DNA of 50,484 bases from Amycolatopsis circi (GCF_003385235.1 NZ_PQIA01000063.1:1-50484), one strand, 5' to 3'; counted from the first letter of the stretch, positions 1-8,234 are shown. Translations and numbers: made by a program. The notes: a model not told the origin generated them from the sequence alone.

Positions 1-91
1 ACCCGCGAGCCCTCCGACGGTCGTGAGGGGAACCCTGAGGGAATCAGAGTCCGTGAAGGTTCCCCTCACGGACGTCGGAGGGCTCGCGGGT
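1..91. repeat. Large imperfect palindrome (REP-like element, copy 1)
   Basis: Outer arms 1-19 and 73-91 are perfect 19-base inverted repeats. Inner arms 22-34 and 58-70 are also perfect (CGTGAGGGGAACC and its complement). The inner core resembles the 55-bp palindrome at 18771-18825. The element covers the 3' end of the small minus-strand gene that stops at 44, so part of it is translated as that protein's tail. It could act as a terminator or be a dispersed intergenic repeat. Confidence 0.75.
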
Positions 92-328
92 CGCGTCGGG
101 GTCCTTGGCGGGGTCTGTTGTGAGGGCCCGCTTTCCCTCGGCTGGGCGCACTGGCCGCAGTTGCATCGGCGGGTGAAGGGCTTCAGCGATCTTGGGGAGG
201 TCCTCCGGGCGGGCCTTCGCCGCGAGTGTCCTCACCGTGAGCCATTTGCAGAGCGGGCGGACAATGCCGCCGACGACTGTGCCGGTGATGGCGACGATCG
301 CCGCGTACTCGGCCGGGCCCATTGCCAT
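44..328 (-). CDS. Small single-pass membrane protein, hypothetical
   Basis: A 94-residue protein. Residues 8-26 are a hydrophobic, glycine-rich segment that could span the membrane, followed by a basic stretch (KWLTVRTLAAKARPEDLP) and a polar, charged tail. The ATG at 328 is preceded by a purine-rich GGGAG, so this start is reasonable. The last residues are encoded inside the large palindrome at 1-91, so the C-terminus may be recently altered by repeat insertion. I do not recognise a functional family. It is probably a membrane-anchored protein of unknown role. Confidence 0.55.
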   Translation of the reverse strand: MAMGPAEYAAIVAITGTVVGGIVRPLCKWLTVRTLAAKARPEDLPKIAEALHPPMQLRPVRPAEGKRALTTDPAKDPDATREPSDVREGNLHGL

Positions 329-399
329 GGTCGCACTCCCTGCCTGCCTGGTCAGGCAGACACGGACGCGTCAGCCCGACCAATGTTTCCACTGGGCAA

Positions 400-421
400 G
401 CTAAGGCCCCTTATCCTTAGC
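400..421. promoter_or_regulatory. Inverted repeat GCTAAGG-N8-CCTTAGC
   Basis: Seven-base arms at 400-406 and 415-421 around an 8-base loop, about 70-95 bases upstream of the small minus-strand gene starting at 328. It could be an operator or a weak terminator. I see nothing else in 429-523, between this site and the stop of the polymerase gene. Confidence 0.3.
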
Positions 422-523
422 GCGGCTGACCGTGGCACCTGAACGCTTCCGCCGCAAAGCAGGCAGCACGATCAAATCACCGTAGCCTCCAGGATACCAG
501 CCTGTGACGCGTGTCGTACCGAG

Positions 524-1537
524 TCAGTCCTCGGCAGCCACCTTCTTCGCCCGGCTCGGTGCGACTCGAGGCGGCTCGTTCGGCATCTTCGGGTACACCG
601 GCGGCCACGGCGCGTCCATTAAGCCACGAGCCATATCCTCCCGCGACATCTCCAGCAGCGCCTCGATCGACTGCGGCCGCTCATTCGCCCCGGCCCACGG
701 ATCGCCTCGTTCCGCGACCAGCGCCGGGACTGTCGACAGGGTCAGGGTATCCGGCTCCACTGTCGCCAGTTCGTCCCAGGCGATCGGCGTGGAAACCTGT
801 CCACCGACCCTCGGTCGCACGCACCAAGCGCCGAAAACGGTCTTGTGTGGCGCATTTTGATTGAAGTCCACGAAAACCCGCGAACCGCGTTCTTCTTTCC
901 ACCATTGGGCGGTGATGAGGTCCGGATGCCGCCGTTCCAAGGCGCGCGCCAAGGCTACTGCGGCCGCTCGTACCTCGTAGCCGTCCCATCGCGGTTCCAG
1001 CATGGAATACAGGTGCAGGCCCCGCGAGCCCGAGGTCTTCACGTGGACCTCGATCCCTAGCTCAGTAAGGAATTCGCGCACCAGTACCGCCGCTTCGCGC
1101 AGTTGCGGGAAGCCGATTCCGGGCGACGGATCAAGGTCGATGCGCAGTTCGTCCGCGATATCCAGCGACGCCGCGCGGTTGGGCCATACATGGAAACCCA
1201 GGCAGCCTTGGTTTACCGCCCACAGGACATGCGCCAGGTCAGCGGCCACAAGGGCGTCGCTGGTGGTGCCGTTCGGGGTGGAGACGACGGCTGTGGTCAG
1301 CCAGGAAGGGGCGTTCTTCGGCGTGCGTTTTTGGAACCACGATTTTCCGCCTGCGCCGTCTGGATAGCGTTCCAAAAGGAGCGGCCGTCCGCCTAGGCGG
1401 TCCAGCAAGGGGCCCGCGACGGCCTGGTAATAGCGGACGAGATCTAGCTTGGTTTCACCCCGTTCCGGGAAGTAAACCTTGTCGGGACTGGAGATCGTCA
1501 GTTCTACGCCGTCCAGTTCCAGCGTTACCCCGCTCAT
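524..1537 (-). CDS. LigD-type DNA polymerase/primase domain protein
   Basis: A 337-residue stand-alone relative of the LigD polymerase domain, a primase-like enzyme that fills gaps and adds nucleotides during bacterial non-homologous end joining. Visible signatures are the metal-binding pair in LRIDLDP (D134 and D136) and the HVKTSGSRGLHLY block (165-177), which belongs to the nucleotide-binding site. There is no ligase or phosphoesterase domain, so the polymerase is split from the ligase encoded just upstream. Its ATG at 1537 overlaps the ligase stop (ATGA), which implies translational coupling. Residues run to a basic tail (SRAKKVAAED). No Ku gene lies in the window. Confidence 0.9.
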   Translation of the reverse strand: MSGVTLELDGVELTISSPDKVYFPERGETKLDLVRYYQAVAGPLLDRLGGRPLLLERYPDGAGGKSWFQKRTPKNAPSWLTTAVVSTPNGTTSDALVAADLAHVLWAVNQGCLGFHVWPNRAASLDIADELRIDLDPSPGIGFPQLREAAVLVREFLTELGIEVHVKTSGSRGLHLYSMLEPRWDGYEVRAAAVALARALERRHPDLITAQWWKEERGSRVFVDFNQNAPHKTVFGAWCVRPRVGGQVSTPIAWDELATVEPDTLTLSTVPALVAERGDPWAGANERPQSIEALLEMSREDMARGLMDAPWPPVYPKMPNEPPRVAPSRAKKVAAED

Positions 1538-2610
1538 CGGGCCTCCCCGAAAAGATCCGCCAGTTCGGCTGGCGGGGCTTCGTCGAGTTGTGCGTAGGTG
1601 CACGATTCCGGAGTCCGGTCCGGGCGGAAGCGCACTAATCGTCCGCCGTGGCGGAAGCGGCCTCCTTGCAGGTGTTCGTAGCGGACTTCGGCGACCTGTT
1701 CCGGACGGAGTGGTTCCCACGACAGGTCTTTGTCCGGGGCCCAGCGGCTGTTCGCGCCGGGTCGCCGGACCTCCTCGGCTTGCCATTCCGCCCAGCTGCG
1801 CCACGGATGTCCGTCGAGTGCGTTTTCTCGCCAGGGAGCCAGCTCCTCGACCAGTTCCCGACGCCGGACCGCGGTGAAGCTGCTCGCGACGCCGACGTGG
1901 TGCAGCGACCCCTCGTCGTCGTACAGGCCGAGCAGCAGCGATCCGACGCCCTTGCCGTCCTTGTGCCAGCGGAAACCGGCGACGACGCAGTCCGCGGTGC
2001 GCTCGTGCTTCACCTTCAGCATGACGCGTTTGTCCTGTTCATACGGCAGATCGGCAGGTTTCGCCATGACGCCGTCGAAGCCTGCGCCTTCGAACCGGGT
2101 GAACCAGTCCTCGGCGAGGTCCGGGTCGGTGGTGATCGGGGTCAGGTGCACCCGTTGCAAGCCGCTCGAGGGCGCGAAGATCCCTTCCAGCGCACGCCGC
2201 CGCGTCGCGAAAGGTTCCGCGGTCAGGTCCTGCTCCCCCAGAGCGAGCAGGTCGAACGCGACGAAGCTGGCCGGAGTCTCTTCTGCCAGCTTCCGGACAC
2301 GGCTCGCCGCCGGATGCAGCCGCAGCTGCAGCGCCCCGAAGTCCAAGCCGCGCGGGGTGACCAGCACGATCTCGCCGTCGACGACGCATTTGTCCGGAAG
2401 GGCGTCCCGCAGCAGCTCGACCAGCTCCGGGAAGTACCGGGTGAGCGGGCGGTCGTTGCGCGAGCCGAGTTCGATCTCGTCGCCGTCGCGGAACACCACG
2501 CAGCGGAAGCCGTCCCACTTCGGTTCATACCAGAACCCGCCGTCGCGCGGCACCTCGTGCACGGCTTTGGCGAGCATCGGCCGCACCGGCGGCATCAGAG
2601 GTAGCTCCAC
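1534..2610 (-). CDS. ATP-dependent DNA ligase (LigD/LigC-type ligase domain)
   Basis: A 358-residue ATP-dependent DNA ligase. It seals nicks via a lysine-AMP intermediate; the nucleophile is K31 in motif I (EPKWDGFR). Other visible motifs are GEIV (motif III region), FDGVMAK (motif IV) and KVKHERTAD (motif V), followed by an OB-fold region. The size is that of a ligase domain without polymerase or nuclease modules. I chose the GTG at 2610, giving MELPLMPPV, because this N-terminus precedes the conserved PMLAK segment; an ATG at 2595 is the alternative. It overlaps the polymerase gene by 4 bases, pointing to a joint role in end-joining repair. Confidence 0.9.
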   Translation of the reverse strand: MELPLMPPVRPMLAKAVHEVPRDGGFWYEPKWDGFRCVVFRDGDEIELGSRNDRPLTRYFPELVELLRDALPDKCVVDGEIVLVTPRGLDFGALQLRLHPAASRVRKLAEETPASFVAFDLLALGEQDLTAEPFATRRRALEGIFAPSSGLQRVHLTPITTDPDLAEDWFTRFEGAGFDGVMAKPADLPYEQDKRVMLKVKHERTADCVVAGFRWHKDGKGVGSLLLGLYDDEGSLHHVGVASSFTAVRRRELVEELAPWRENALDGHPWRSWAEWQAEEVRRPGANSRWAPDKDLSWEPLRPEQVAEVRYEHLQGGRFRHGGRLVRFRPDRTPESCTYAQLDEAPPAELADLFGEAR

Positions 2611-2651
2611 CCGCGCGATCCTAAGCGGAACAGACCCTGACCTGCACCTTT

Positions 2652-3788
2652 TTACCAGCGCGCCAGAACCAGCCCGCCCCGCGGCTTGGGCGTGAAGTAG
2701 GTAGCCTTCCTCGGCATCCGCCGTCCCGCGGCGTGCACCGCTTGCACCGTTTCGAACGGCACCGGGGCCAGCTGCACCACCGCGTCCGCGTCCGGCGGGA
2801 CCGGGCTGCCGGGCAGCAGCGGGCGGACGTGCGGGCCGTCCGGGTCGAGGCCGAGTGCCGAGCCGAGGAGCAACTGCTCCACCACCTCGTGGTCGATCAC
2901 CAGCGGATCCGATCCGGGCAGCCGCACCCGCAGCACGCGCGATCCGGCCAGCACCACCGCTGTCCCGGGGCACGACGGCGGGGTCGCGTCGTCCGACCAG
3001 GTCACGTCCAGTCCTGCCTCCTGCCAGGCGGCGTACAGGCTCTCGGCGGTGCGTCCAGTTCCGAGGAGCACACGGTTGATCGCGCGGATCTCCAGCTGCG
3101 ACCCGGCCGTGATCAACGCCAGCAGCTGCCCGCTTCCGGCCGCGGCCGCGACCCGGTGATTTCCGTCCGCCACCAGCAGATCGCTCGCGGACGCGGCTTC
3201 CAGCAGCCGTTCCTGCATCTGGCCCGGGCCTACCACCCAGAGTTCGTGCGGCAGCCCGGCTCGGTCCACAGTGGACACATCGGGATCCGCCGAACTCGCT
3301 GCTTCCTTGACCGCCGCGGTCAGGTCCGCGCCGTCGCCGACCGGTACGAGGAGCGCGGCGCTCGTCGCGCAACCGAGGCCGTCCAGCACGGCCGCGCGCT
3401 CGGCGACCACCTCCGGATAGACCTCCTCGGTGTGCTTCACGTGCGCGTCGGCCGAGGTCAGCTCCCGGACGTCGACCACGCACAGCACGCCCGCGATGGT
3501 TTCGCCAATCCGGTAGGCCGCGACGAACCCGGTTTCCGGCCGGTAATGCCCGGTCAGCAGCCGTTCGAGCGTCGCCCGCGCCTCCGGCAGCGCCGCCTCG
3601 ACGTCCAGCCCTGCCGCCAGCGCCTCGGGAGTCCGCGCGGGATGCTGCGCGGCCAGCAGGGTGTCTCCCTCCACCGCCGCGAGCGCCCTCGTCACGGCCT
3701 CGGGTTCAGCGAACTCGTCGACATCCGGTCCCGGCACCTCGCCCTGAACGACCCAGCCCCGGCCGATCGGCCGCACCCACCTGTCCAT
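2652..3788 (-). CDS. DUF1015 family protein
   Basis: A 378-residue protein that I place in the DUF1015 family, a conserved bacterial family without established biochemistry. Family-like features are an N-terminal RPIGRGWVV stretch, a central LLVADGNHRVAAA block (a conserved histidine segment of the family) and a C-terminal KATYFTPKPRGGLVL. The ATG at 3788 is close to the divergent exporter gene, leaving 87 bases for two promoters. The ligase gene begins 41 bases after this stop on the same strand, so co-transcription with the repair pair is possible. A link to DNA repair is inference only. Confidence 0.75.
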   Translation of the reverse strand: MDRWVRPIGRGWVVQGEVPGPDVDEFAEPEAVTRALAAVEGDTLLAAQHPARTPEALAAGLDVEAALPEARATLERLLTGHYRPETGFVAAYRIGETIAGVLCVVDVRELTSADAHVKHTEEVYPEVVAERAAVLDGLGCATSAALLVPVGDGADLTAAVKEAASSADPDVSTVDRAGLPHELWVVGPGQMQERLLEAASASDLLVADGNHRVAAAAGSGQLLALITAGSQLEIRAINRVLLGTGRTAESLYAAWQEAGLDVTWSDDATPPSCPGTAVVLAGSRVLRVRLPGSDPLVIDHEVVEQLLLGSALGLDPDGPHVRPLLPGSPVPPDADAVVQLAPVPFETVQAVHAAGRRMPRKATYFTPKPRGGLVLARW

Positions 3789-3838
3789 CCCTCCATGATG
3801 GCGGTCCGGCCGACCCTCGGGCACCGATCGATCGGCTG

Positions 3839-3872
3839 GGGAATGCTTGCCGAGGCGAAGGAGTTCATTCCC
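3839..3872 (+). promoter_or_regulatory. Inverted repeat enclosing the exporter's ribosome binding site
   Basis: GGGAATG at 3839-3845 pairs with CATTCCC at 3866-3872. The loop contains AAGGAG (3858-3863), the only good ribosome binding site for the ATG at 3876. Folding could bracket the site, or the repeat may be a DNA operator in the 87-base divergent promoter region. Either role is inference. Confidence 0.3.
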
Positions 3873-3875
3873 AGC

Positions 3876-5402
3876 ATGGGTAGCACGAGCAGTCCGCCCG
3901 CGGCGAAACGCGCCGCCGTAGGCCTTCGTTCCGAGCGGGGTCCCGTCCTCGCCGCCGTCATGCTGAGCACCGGCCTCGTGGCCCTCGACAGCACCATCAT
4001 CGCCACCGCGGTCCCCTCCGTGGTCCGCGACCTCGGCGGGTTTTCCCAGTTCCCGTGGCTGTTCTCGATCTACTTGCTCACCCAGGCGGTCACCGTGCCG
4101 CTGTACGGCAAGTTCGCCGACGTCCTCGGCCGCCGCCCGGTGATGTTCTTCGGGATCGCCGCGTTCCTGCTCGGCTCGGTGCTGTGCGGGTTCGCGTGGA
4201 GCATGCCGGTGCTGATCGCGGCGCGCGCGGTGCAGGGCATCGGCGCGGGCGCGGTCCAGCCGATCAGCATGACGATGGTCGGCGACCTGTACACGGTCGA
4301 GGAGCGCGCCCGGGTGCAGGGCTACCTCGCCGGCGTGTGGGCGGTCGCCTCGGTGATCGGGCCGACGCTCGGCGGCGTGTTCGCCGAATACCTCAGCTGG
4401 CGGTGGATCTTCTTCGTCAACCTGCCGCTCGGCGCGCTCGCCGCGTGGATGCTCTACCGCAAGTTCACCGAGCAGGTGAAACGCACCCGGCACAAGGTCG
4501 ACTACGCCGGCGCGACCCTGCTGACGCTCGGCTGCGCACTGCTGATCCTGGCTCTGCTGGAAGGCGGGGTCGCGTGGAGCTGGACGTCCGCGCCGAGCGT
4601 GGCGATCTTCGCCGTCGCCGTCCTGATGCTGGTCACGTTCGTCCTGGTCGAACGGCGCGCGGACGAACCCGTGCTGCCGCTGTGGGTGTTCACCCGGCGC
4701 ACGCTGATCGGCGGAAACCTGGTCGCCCTCGTGACGGGCGCGGTGCTGCTGGGCTTCAGCTCGTTCCTGCCGACGTACGCGGAAGGCGTGCTCGGCACGG
4801 ACGCGCTCACCGCGGGCTTCGCATTGGCCGCGCTGACGATCGGCTGGCCGATTGCCGCGTCGCTGTCCGGAAAGGTCTACTTGCGGATCGGATTCCGCGA
4901 CACCGCGTTGATCGGCAGCGGATTCCTGCTCATCGGGGCCATTCTCGCGACGTTCCTCGGGTTGGACTCGGTGGTCTGGATGGCCGCGGCGGCGGTGTTC
5001 GTGGTCGGTGTCGGCCTCGGGCTTTCGTCGAGTCCCACCGTGGTGGCCGTGCAGTCGACTGTCGGCTGGGAGCGCCGCGGCGTGGTGACCGCGACCAACA
5101 TGTTCAGTCGTTCGCTGGGCAGCGCGGTCGGCACGGCGATCTTCGGCGCGATCGCCAACGCCACCCTCGCCGGCCGGTTCGCCAACCCGCCCGCGGAGGT
5201 CGCCGGGCACCTTCCGGCGAGCGTCGACGCGACCAGCCGCGTTCTCAGCGGCGCACACGACAACTCGCCGGCGACGGCGTACGTGCGCGAATCCCTCGCC
5301 GGAGCCACGCACAACGTGTTCCTCGCGATCGTGGCCGTCTCGGTGATCAGTGTCGTCGCGTTGCTGCTCATGCCCCGCAAGACCGAGCAGCTGACGTTCT
5401 AG
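3876..5402 (+). CDS. DHA2-family (14-TM type) MFS multidrug exporter
   Basis: A 508-residue integral membrane transporter of the EmrB/QacA branch of the major facilitator superfamily, a proton-driven drug exporter. It has the LDSTIIATAVP motif in the first helix (37-47, motif D1), the helix 2-3 loop motif GKFADVLGRR (79-88, motif A) and GPTLGG further on (motif C). The length fits 14 helices. I took the ATG at 3876, with AAGGAG 12 bases upstream; an in-frame ATG at 3843 would add 11 residues. It converges on the LLM oxidoreductase gene, with a 4-base overlap of stop regions. The substrate cannot be told from sequence. Confidence 0.88.
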   Translation: MGSTSSPPAAKRAAVGLRSERGPVLAAVMLSTGLVALDSTIIATAVPSVVRDLGGFSQFPWLFSIYLLTQAVTVPLYGKFADVLGRRPVMFFGIAAFLLGSVLCGFAWSMPVLIAARAVQGIGAGAVQPISMTMVGDLYTVEERARVQGYLAGVWAVASVIGPTLGGVFAEYLSWRWIFFVNLPLGALAAWMLYRKFTEQVKRTRHKVDYAGATLLTLGCALLILALLEGGVAWSWTSAPSVAIFAVAVLMLVTFVLVERRADEPVLPLWVFTRRTLIGGNLVALVTGAVLLGFSSFLPTYAEGVLGTDALTAGFALAALTIGWPIAASLSGKVYLRIGFRDTALIGSGFLLIGAILATFLGLDSVVWMAAAAVFVVGVGLGLSSSPTVVAVQSTVGWERRGVVTATNMFSRSLGSAVGTAIFGAIANATLAGRFANPPAEVAGHLPASVDATSRVLSGAHDNSPATAYVRESLAGATHNVFLAIVAVSVISVVALLLMPRKTEQLTF

Positions 5403-6283
5403 TTCTGCAACGGAACGAGTTCGCGCACGAAATCGTCGAGGAACTGCCGGTAGTCGCCGGAGTATCCGGGCCGGACCACGAATTTCGTGAGTCCGGCCTC
5501 GACGTGCTGCTCGATCATCCGGCGCGCCTCGGCCCAGCTGGTGGGCACGAGTTCGGTGGCCGAACGGCCTGGATTGCGCCGTTCGGCCACCGTCCGCAGC
5601 CCTTCCGGAATCCCGTGCAGCGCCAGGACCATGCTCAGCCCGAAGTGGTCCGATTCGATCTCGCGGTCGGCTTCGGCAGCAGCCTCCTGAATCGCCAGCC
5701 GCGCCGCCCGGGACTGCTCCGGCGTATGGAAACTGCCGAGCCATCCGTCGGACAACCGGCCCGCGCGACGCAACGCCGCCGGGGCAGCTCCGCCGACCCA
5801 GACGTCGAGCCGCTTTGCCGGGCGCGGCCCGGTCGTCACGCCGTCGACCTGGAAAAACTCGCCGTCGAAGGACACGTTGTCCTGTTCCAGCAACAGGCGC
5901 AGCAACGCGAGCGACTCGTCGAACACCGCGGCGCGACGGCCGTCCGGCACCGGGAACAGGGAGCGTTCCGCGGGCTGCGCGGGCGTCAGGCCGAACACCG
6001 GCAGCACGCGTTTGGGAGCCAATCCGGCCAGCGTGACCAGCTGTTTCGCGACCAGCACCGGGTTCCGTCCGGGCAGGATCGCCACGCCCGTGCCCAGTTT
6101 GAGCCGGTCGGTGCGGGCCAGCGCGTGCGCCATGCCGATCAACGGGTCGACGTCCGGCGAATAGATCACCTCCGACAGCCACAGCGAGTCGACGCCCGCC
6201 GCCTCCGTCAGCTCCGCCAACCCGGAGAATTCCGCCGGCCCGGTCCCGAGTCCCGGAGCCACCCCCACCCGGATCTTGTCCAC
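5399..6283 (-). CDS. LLM-class flavin-dependent oxidoreductase (luciferase-like)
   Basis: A 294-residue TIM-barrel protein of the bacterial luciferase-like monooxygenase / F420-dependent reductase superfamily. Typical features are the early SLWLSEVIYSPDVDPL strand-loop, the KLGTGVAILPGRNPVLVAKQ block (cofactor and phosphate region), RLDVWVGGAAPAALRRAGRLSDGW, and a C-terminal KFVVRPGY. FMN or F420 as cofactor cannot be decided by eye; F420 is common in actinomycetes. It starts with GTG at 6283. The MarR-type regulator gene ends 64 bases upstream on the same strand, so the two may be one transcript. Confidence 0.8.
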   Translation of the reverse strand: MDKIRVGVAPGLGTGPAEFSGLAELTEAAGVDSLWLSEVIYSPDVDPLIGMAHALARTDRLKLGTGVAILPGRNPVLVAKQLVTLAGLAPKRVLPVFGLTPAQPAERSLFPVPDGRRAAVFDESLALLRLLLEQDNVSFDGEFFQVDGVTTGPRPAKRLDVWVGGAAPAALRRAGRLSDGWLGSFHTPEQSRAARLAIQEAAAEADREIESDHFGLSMVLALHGIPEGLRTVAERRNPGRSATELVPTSWAEARRMIEQHVEAGLTKFVVRPGYSGDYRQFLDDFVRELVPLQN

Positions 6284-6347
6284 GCTCGCTCCGCTCAGTC
6301 GGCACGTTCCCTTGAGCAGAACCGGATCCGGACGCTGGTTCTTCCCG

Positions 6348-6791
6348 CTAGGCGGTCGCTTCGATCACCCGGCCGAGCGCGGCGTGCAGGGCTTCCAGCT
6401 CGGAAACCTCCATGCCGAGCCGCTCGACGACGCGATACGGAATTTTCTCCGCCTCGGCGCGCAGATTCCGCCCCTTCTCGGTCAGCTCGACGGTCAGCTG
6501 GCGCTCGTCGGCCCGGCTGCGGCCGCGGGTCACGTACCCGACCGCCTCCAGCCGTTTGAGCAGCGGCGACAGCGTCGCGGGCTCGTGCCGCAACGCCGTG
6601 CTGAGATCCTTGACCGACCGCGGCGACTGCTCCCACAGCGCCAGCATCACCAGGTACTGCGGATGGGTCAGCCCGTGCGGCTCCAGCAGCGGCCGGTAAA
6701 TCGCGATGACGCTGCGCGAGGCGACCGACAGCGCGAAGCACACCTGCCGGTCGAGCTTCAGCGGGTCCTCGCCAAGGTCGATCTCGGCCAC
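6348..6791 (-). CDS. MarR-family regulator of the OhrR (peroxide-sensing) type
   Basis: A 147-residue winged-helix repressor. The N-terminal LKLDRQVCFAL segment carries C18, which aligns with the reactive cysteine of OhrR proteins (C15 of Bacillus OhrR). Y32 sits exactly 14 residues later, like Bacillus Y29, while the Y19 equivalent is S22. The winged-helix core runs from about 40 to 110 (TLSPLLKRLEAVGYVTRGRSRADER). The GTG at 6791 follows a strong GAGGAGG, so I prefer it to longer frames that start inside the operator region. No ohr gene lies nearby; the neighbours are an LLM oxidoreductase (same strand) and DUF5313 (divergent). Sensing of organic hydroperoxides is inferred from C18. Confidence 0.82.
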   Translation of the reverse strand: MAEIDLGEDPLKLDRQVCFALSVASRSVIAIYRPLLEPHGLTHPQYLVMLALWEQSPRSVKDLSTALRHEPATLSPLLKRLEAVGYVTRGRSRADERQLTVELTEKGRNLRAEAEKIPYRVVERLGMEVSELEALHAALGRVIEATA

Positions 6792-6835
6792 TCGTCCTCC
6801 TCGTGCTCGGGCCCACTCTAGCGCGGGCTGCACCA

Positions 6836-6863
6836 CACTAATAGTTAGTGTACTAATCATTAG
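6836..6863. promoter_or_regulatory. Two AT-rich palindromes, probable MarR/OhrR operators
   Basis: CACTAA-TAG-TTAGTG at 6836-6850 and CTAAT-C-ATTAG at 6853-6863 lie back to back in the 105-base divergent gap between the MarR gene (start 6791) and the DUF5313 gene (start 6897). They share the CTAAT core and are strikingly AT-rich for this genome. Their position suits autorepression and control of the divergent gene. Confidence 0.65.
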
Positions 6864-6896
6864 GGTACTCTGGCCGCAGATCCCAAGGAGGCACTA

Positions 6897-7292
6897 GTGA
6901 CCGAACGGCCCGGCGTTCTCCGCTGGTTCTGGTACGCCGTGAGCGGACGGCTCCCCGAGCGCTACCAGGACTGGCTGCTGCACGACGCGACGTCCCAGCA
7001 CTGGAAGGCGCGGCACGTCCTGCGCGCGACGGTGGGCATCGCGCCGCTGTGCCTGGTCTGGCTGCTGCTGCCGGCCCCGCTCGGGCTGCGGCTGGCGATC
7101 GTGCTGATGGCCGCGCTGGTGTCGTACTTCTACTCGTGCGCCTACATGGAGGAAAGCATCGACCACCGGTTGTCCCGCAACGGTTTTCCGCCCGGAACCG
7201 GCAAGCGGATCCGGCGCGAGAAGGCCGCCGAGGCAGGTGCCGAGGCGACCGCCCGCTACATCGCGGCGTACCGGCAGAACCCGCCCGACTAG
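6897..7292 (+). CDS. DUF5313 family membrane protein
   Basis: A 131-residue actinobacterial membrane protein matching DUF5313: an N-terminal WFWYAVSGRLPERYQDWLLHD segment, two hydrophobic helices (about 44-62 and 64-80), then SCAYMEESIDHRLSRNGFPPGTG and a basic, alanine-rich tail. Translation begins at GTG 6897 behind a perfect AAGGAGG. It is divergent from the OhrR-like repressor and shares its operator region, so redox control is plausible. The biochemical role of the family is unknown to me. Confidence 0.78.
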   Translation: MTERPGVLRWFWYAVSGRLPERYQDWLLHDATSQHWKARHVLRATVGIAPLCLVWLLLPAPLGLRLAIVLMAALVSYFYSCAYMEESIDHRLSRNGFPPGTGKRIRREKAAEAGAEATARYIAAYRQNPPD

Positions 7293-7304
7293 ACTCGGGA
7301 GCCG

Positions 7305-8234
7305 ATGAGACGCAAGCGCCCGGCCCCGATCCCGCCCCGGCACGGCCTCGACCCGGCCCGGCTGCGGCTGCCCGACGAGGGCCCGTGGACGACGCTGCTG
7401 GAGCACCTGGTCGAACGCCTGCCCCGGGTCGCCCCCGCGCGGATCGAGGAAATGCTGCACGAGCAGCGGATCTACGGCGAAGACGGTCCGCTCGGGATCG
7501 ACGCGGCGTACGTCCCCGGCTCGTTCATCTGGTTCCATCGCGATCTGCCGGACGAGGTTCCGGTGCCGTTCGACGTCACCGTCCTGCACCGCGACGAACA
7601 CCTGCTGGTGGTCGACAAACCGCACTTCCTGGCGACGATCCCGCGTGGACGGCACGTCTTGGAAACCGCTTTGGTGCGGTTGCGCCGTTCGCTGGATCTG
7701 CCCGCGCTGTCCCCCGCTCATCGGCTCGACCGCGTGACGGCCGGGCTGGTGATGTTCGTGATCACGCCGTCCGCGCGCGGGGCGTATCAGACGATGTTCC
7801 GTGATCGGTTGGTATACAAGGAATACGAGGCGATCGCGCCTTATGATCCCGCCTTAGAGCTGCCCCGGACCGTGCGCAGCCGGATCATCAAGGAGCGCGG
7901 CGTGCTGGCCGCGCAGGAGCTTCCCGGGCCACCGAATTCGGAGTCCACAGTGGAGCTTCTGGAGCACCGGGACGGGCTGGGCCGCTATCGCCTTACCCCC
8001 GCCACCGGACGCACGCATCAGCTGCGGGTCCACATGTGTTCTTTGGGAACTCCCATTCTCGGCGACGACTTTTATCCGGAGCTGCACGAGAAGCCGCTGG
8101 ACGACTTCACGAAACCGTTGCAGCTGCTGGCAAAAGTGCTGGAATTCGATGATCCGCTGAGCGGTGAGCATCGCCGGTTCACCAGTCGTCGGACGCTCAC
8201 AGCCTGGGACTCGCTCGACGAATGGGCTAGTTGA
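7305..8234 (+). CDS. RluA-family RNA pseudouridine synthase
   Basis: A 309-residue RNA pseudouridine synthase. The RluA active-site motif HRLDRVTAG is at 139-147, with catalytic aspartate D142. A second family block reads LTPATGRTHQLRVHM, and PILGDDFYP follows. The N-terminal 90 residues (APARIEEMLHEQRIYGEDG) look like a degenerate S4-like or accessory segment. It probably modifies uridines in rRNA or tRNA; the target position cannot be read from sequence. It begins 12 bases after the DUF5313 stop, suggesting co-transcription. Its stop overlaps that of the convergent methyltransferase gene by 8 bases. Confidence 0.88.
   Translation: MRRKRPAPIPPRHGLDPARLRLPDEGPWTTLLEHLVERLPRVAPARIEEMLHEQRIYGEDGPLGIDAAYVPGSFIWFHRDLPDEVPVPFDVTVLHRDEHLLVVDKPHFLATIPRGRHVLETALVRLRRSLDLPALSPAHRLDRVTAGLVMFVITPSARGAYQTMFRDRLVYKEYEAIAPYDPALELPRTVRSRIIKERGVLAAQELPGPPNSESTVELLEHRDGLGRYRLTPATGRTHQLRVHMCSLGTPILGDDFYPELHEKPLDDFTKPLQLLAKVLEFDDPLSGEHRRFTSRRTLTAWDSLDEWAS

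Noticed and set aside
2652..6305. A 1,217-codon open frame on the minus strand
   Set aside because: Only the part from 3788 down has family similarity (DUF1015). The rest is antisense to the exporter and the LLM gene and is arginine-rich, a usual effect of high GC at third positions.
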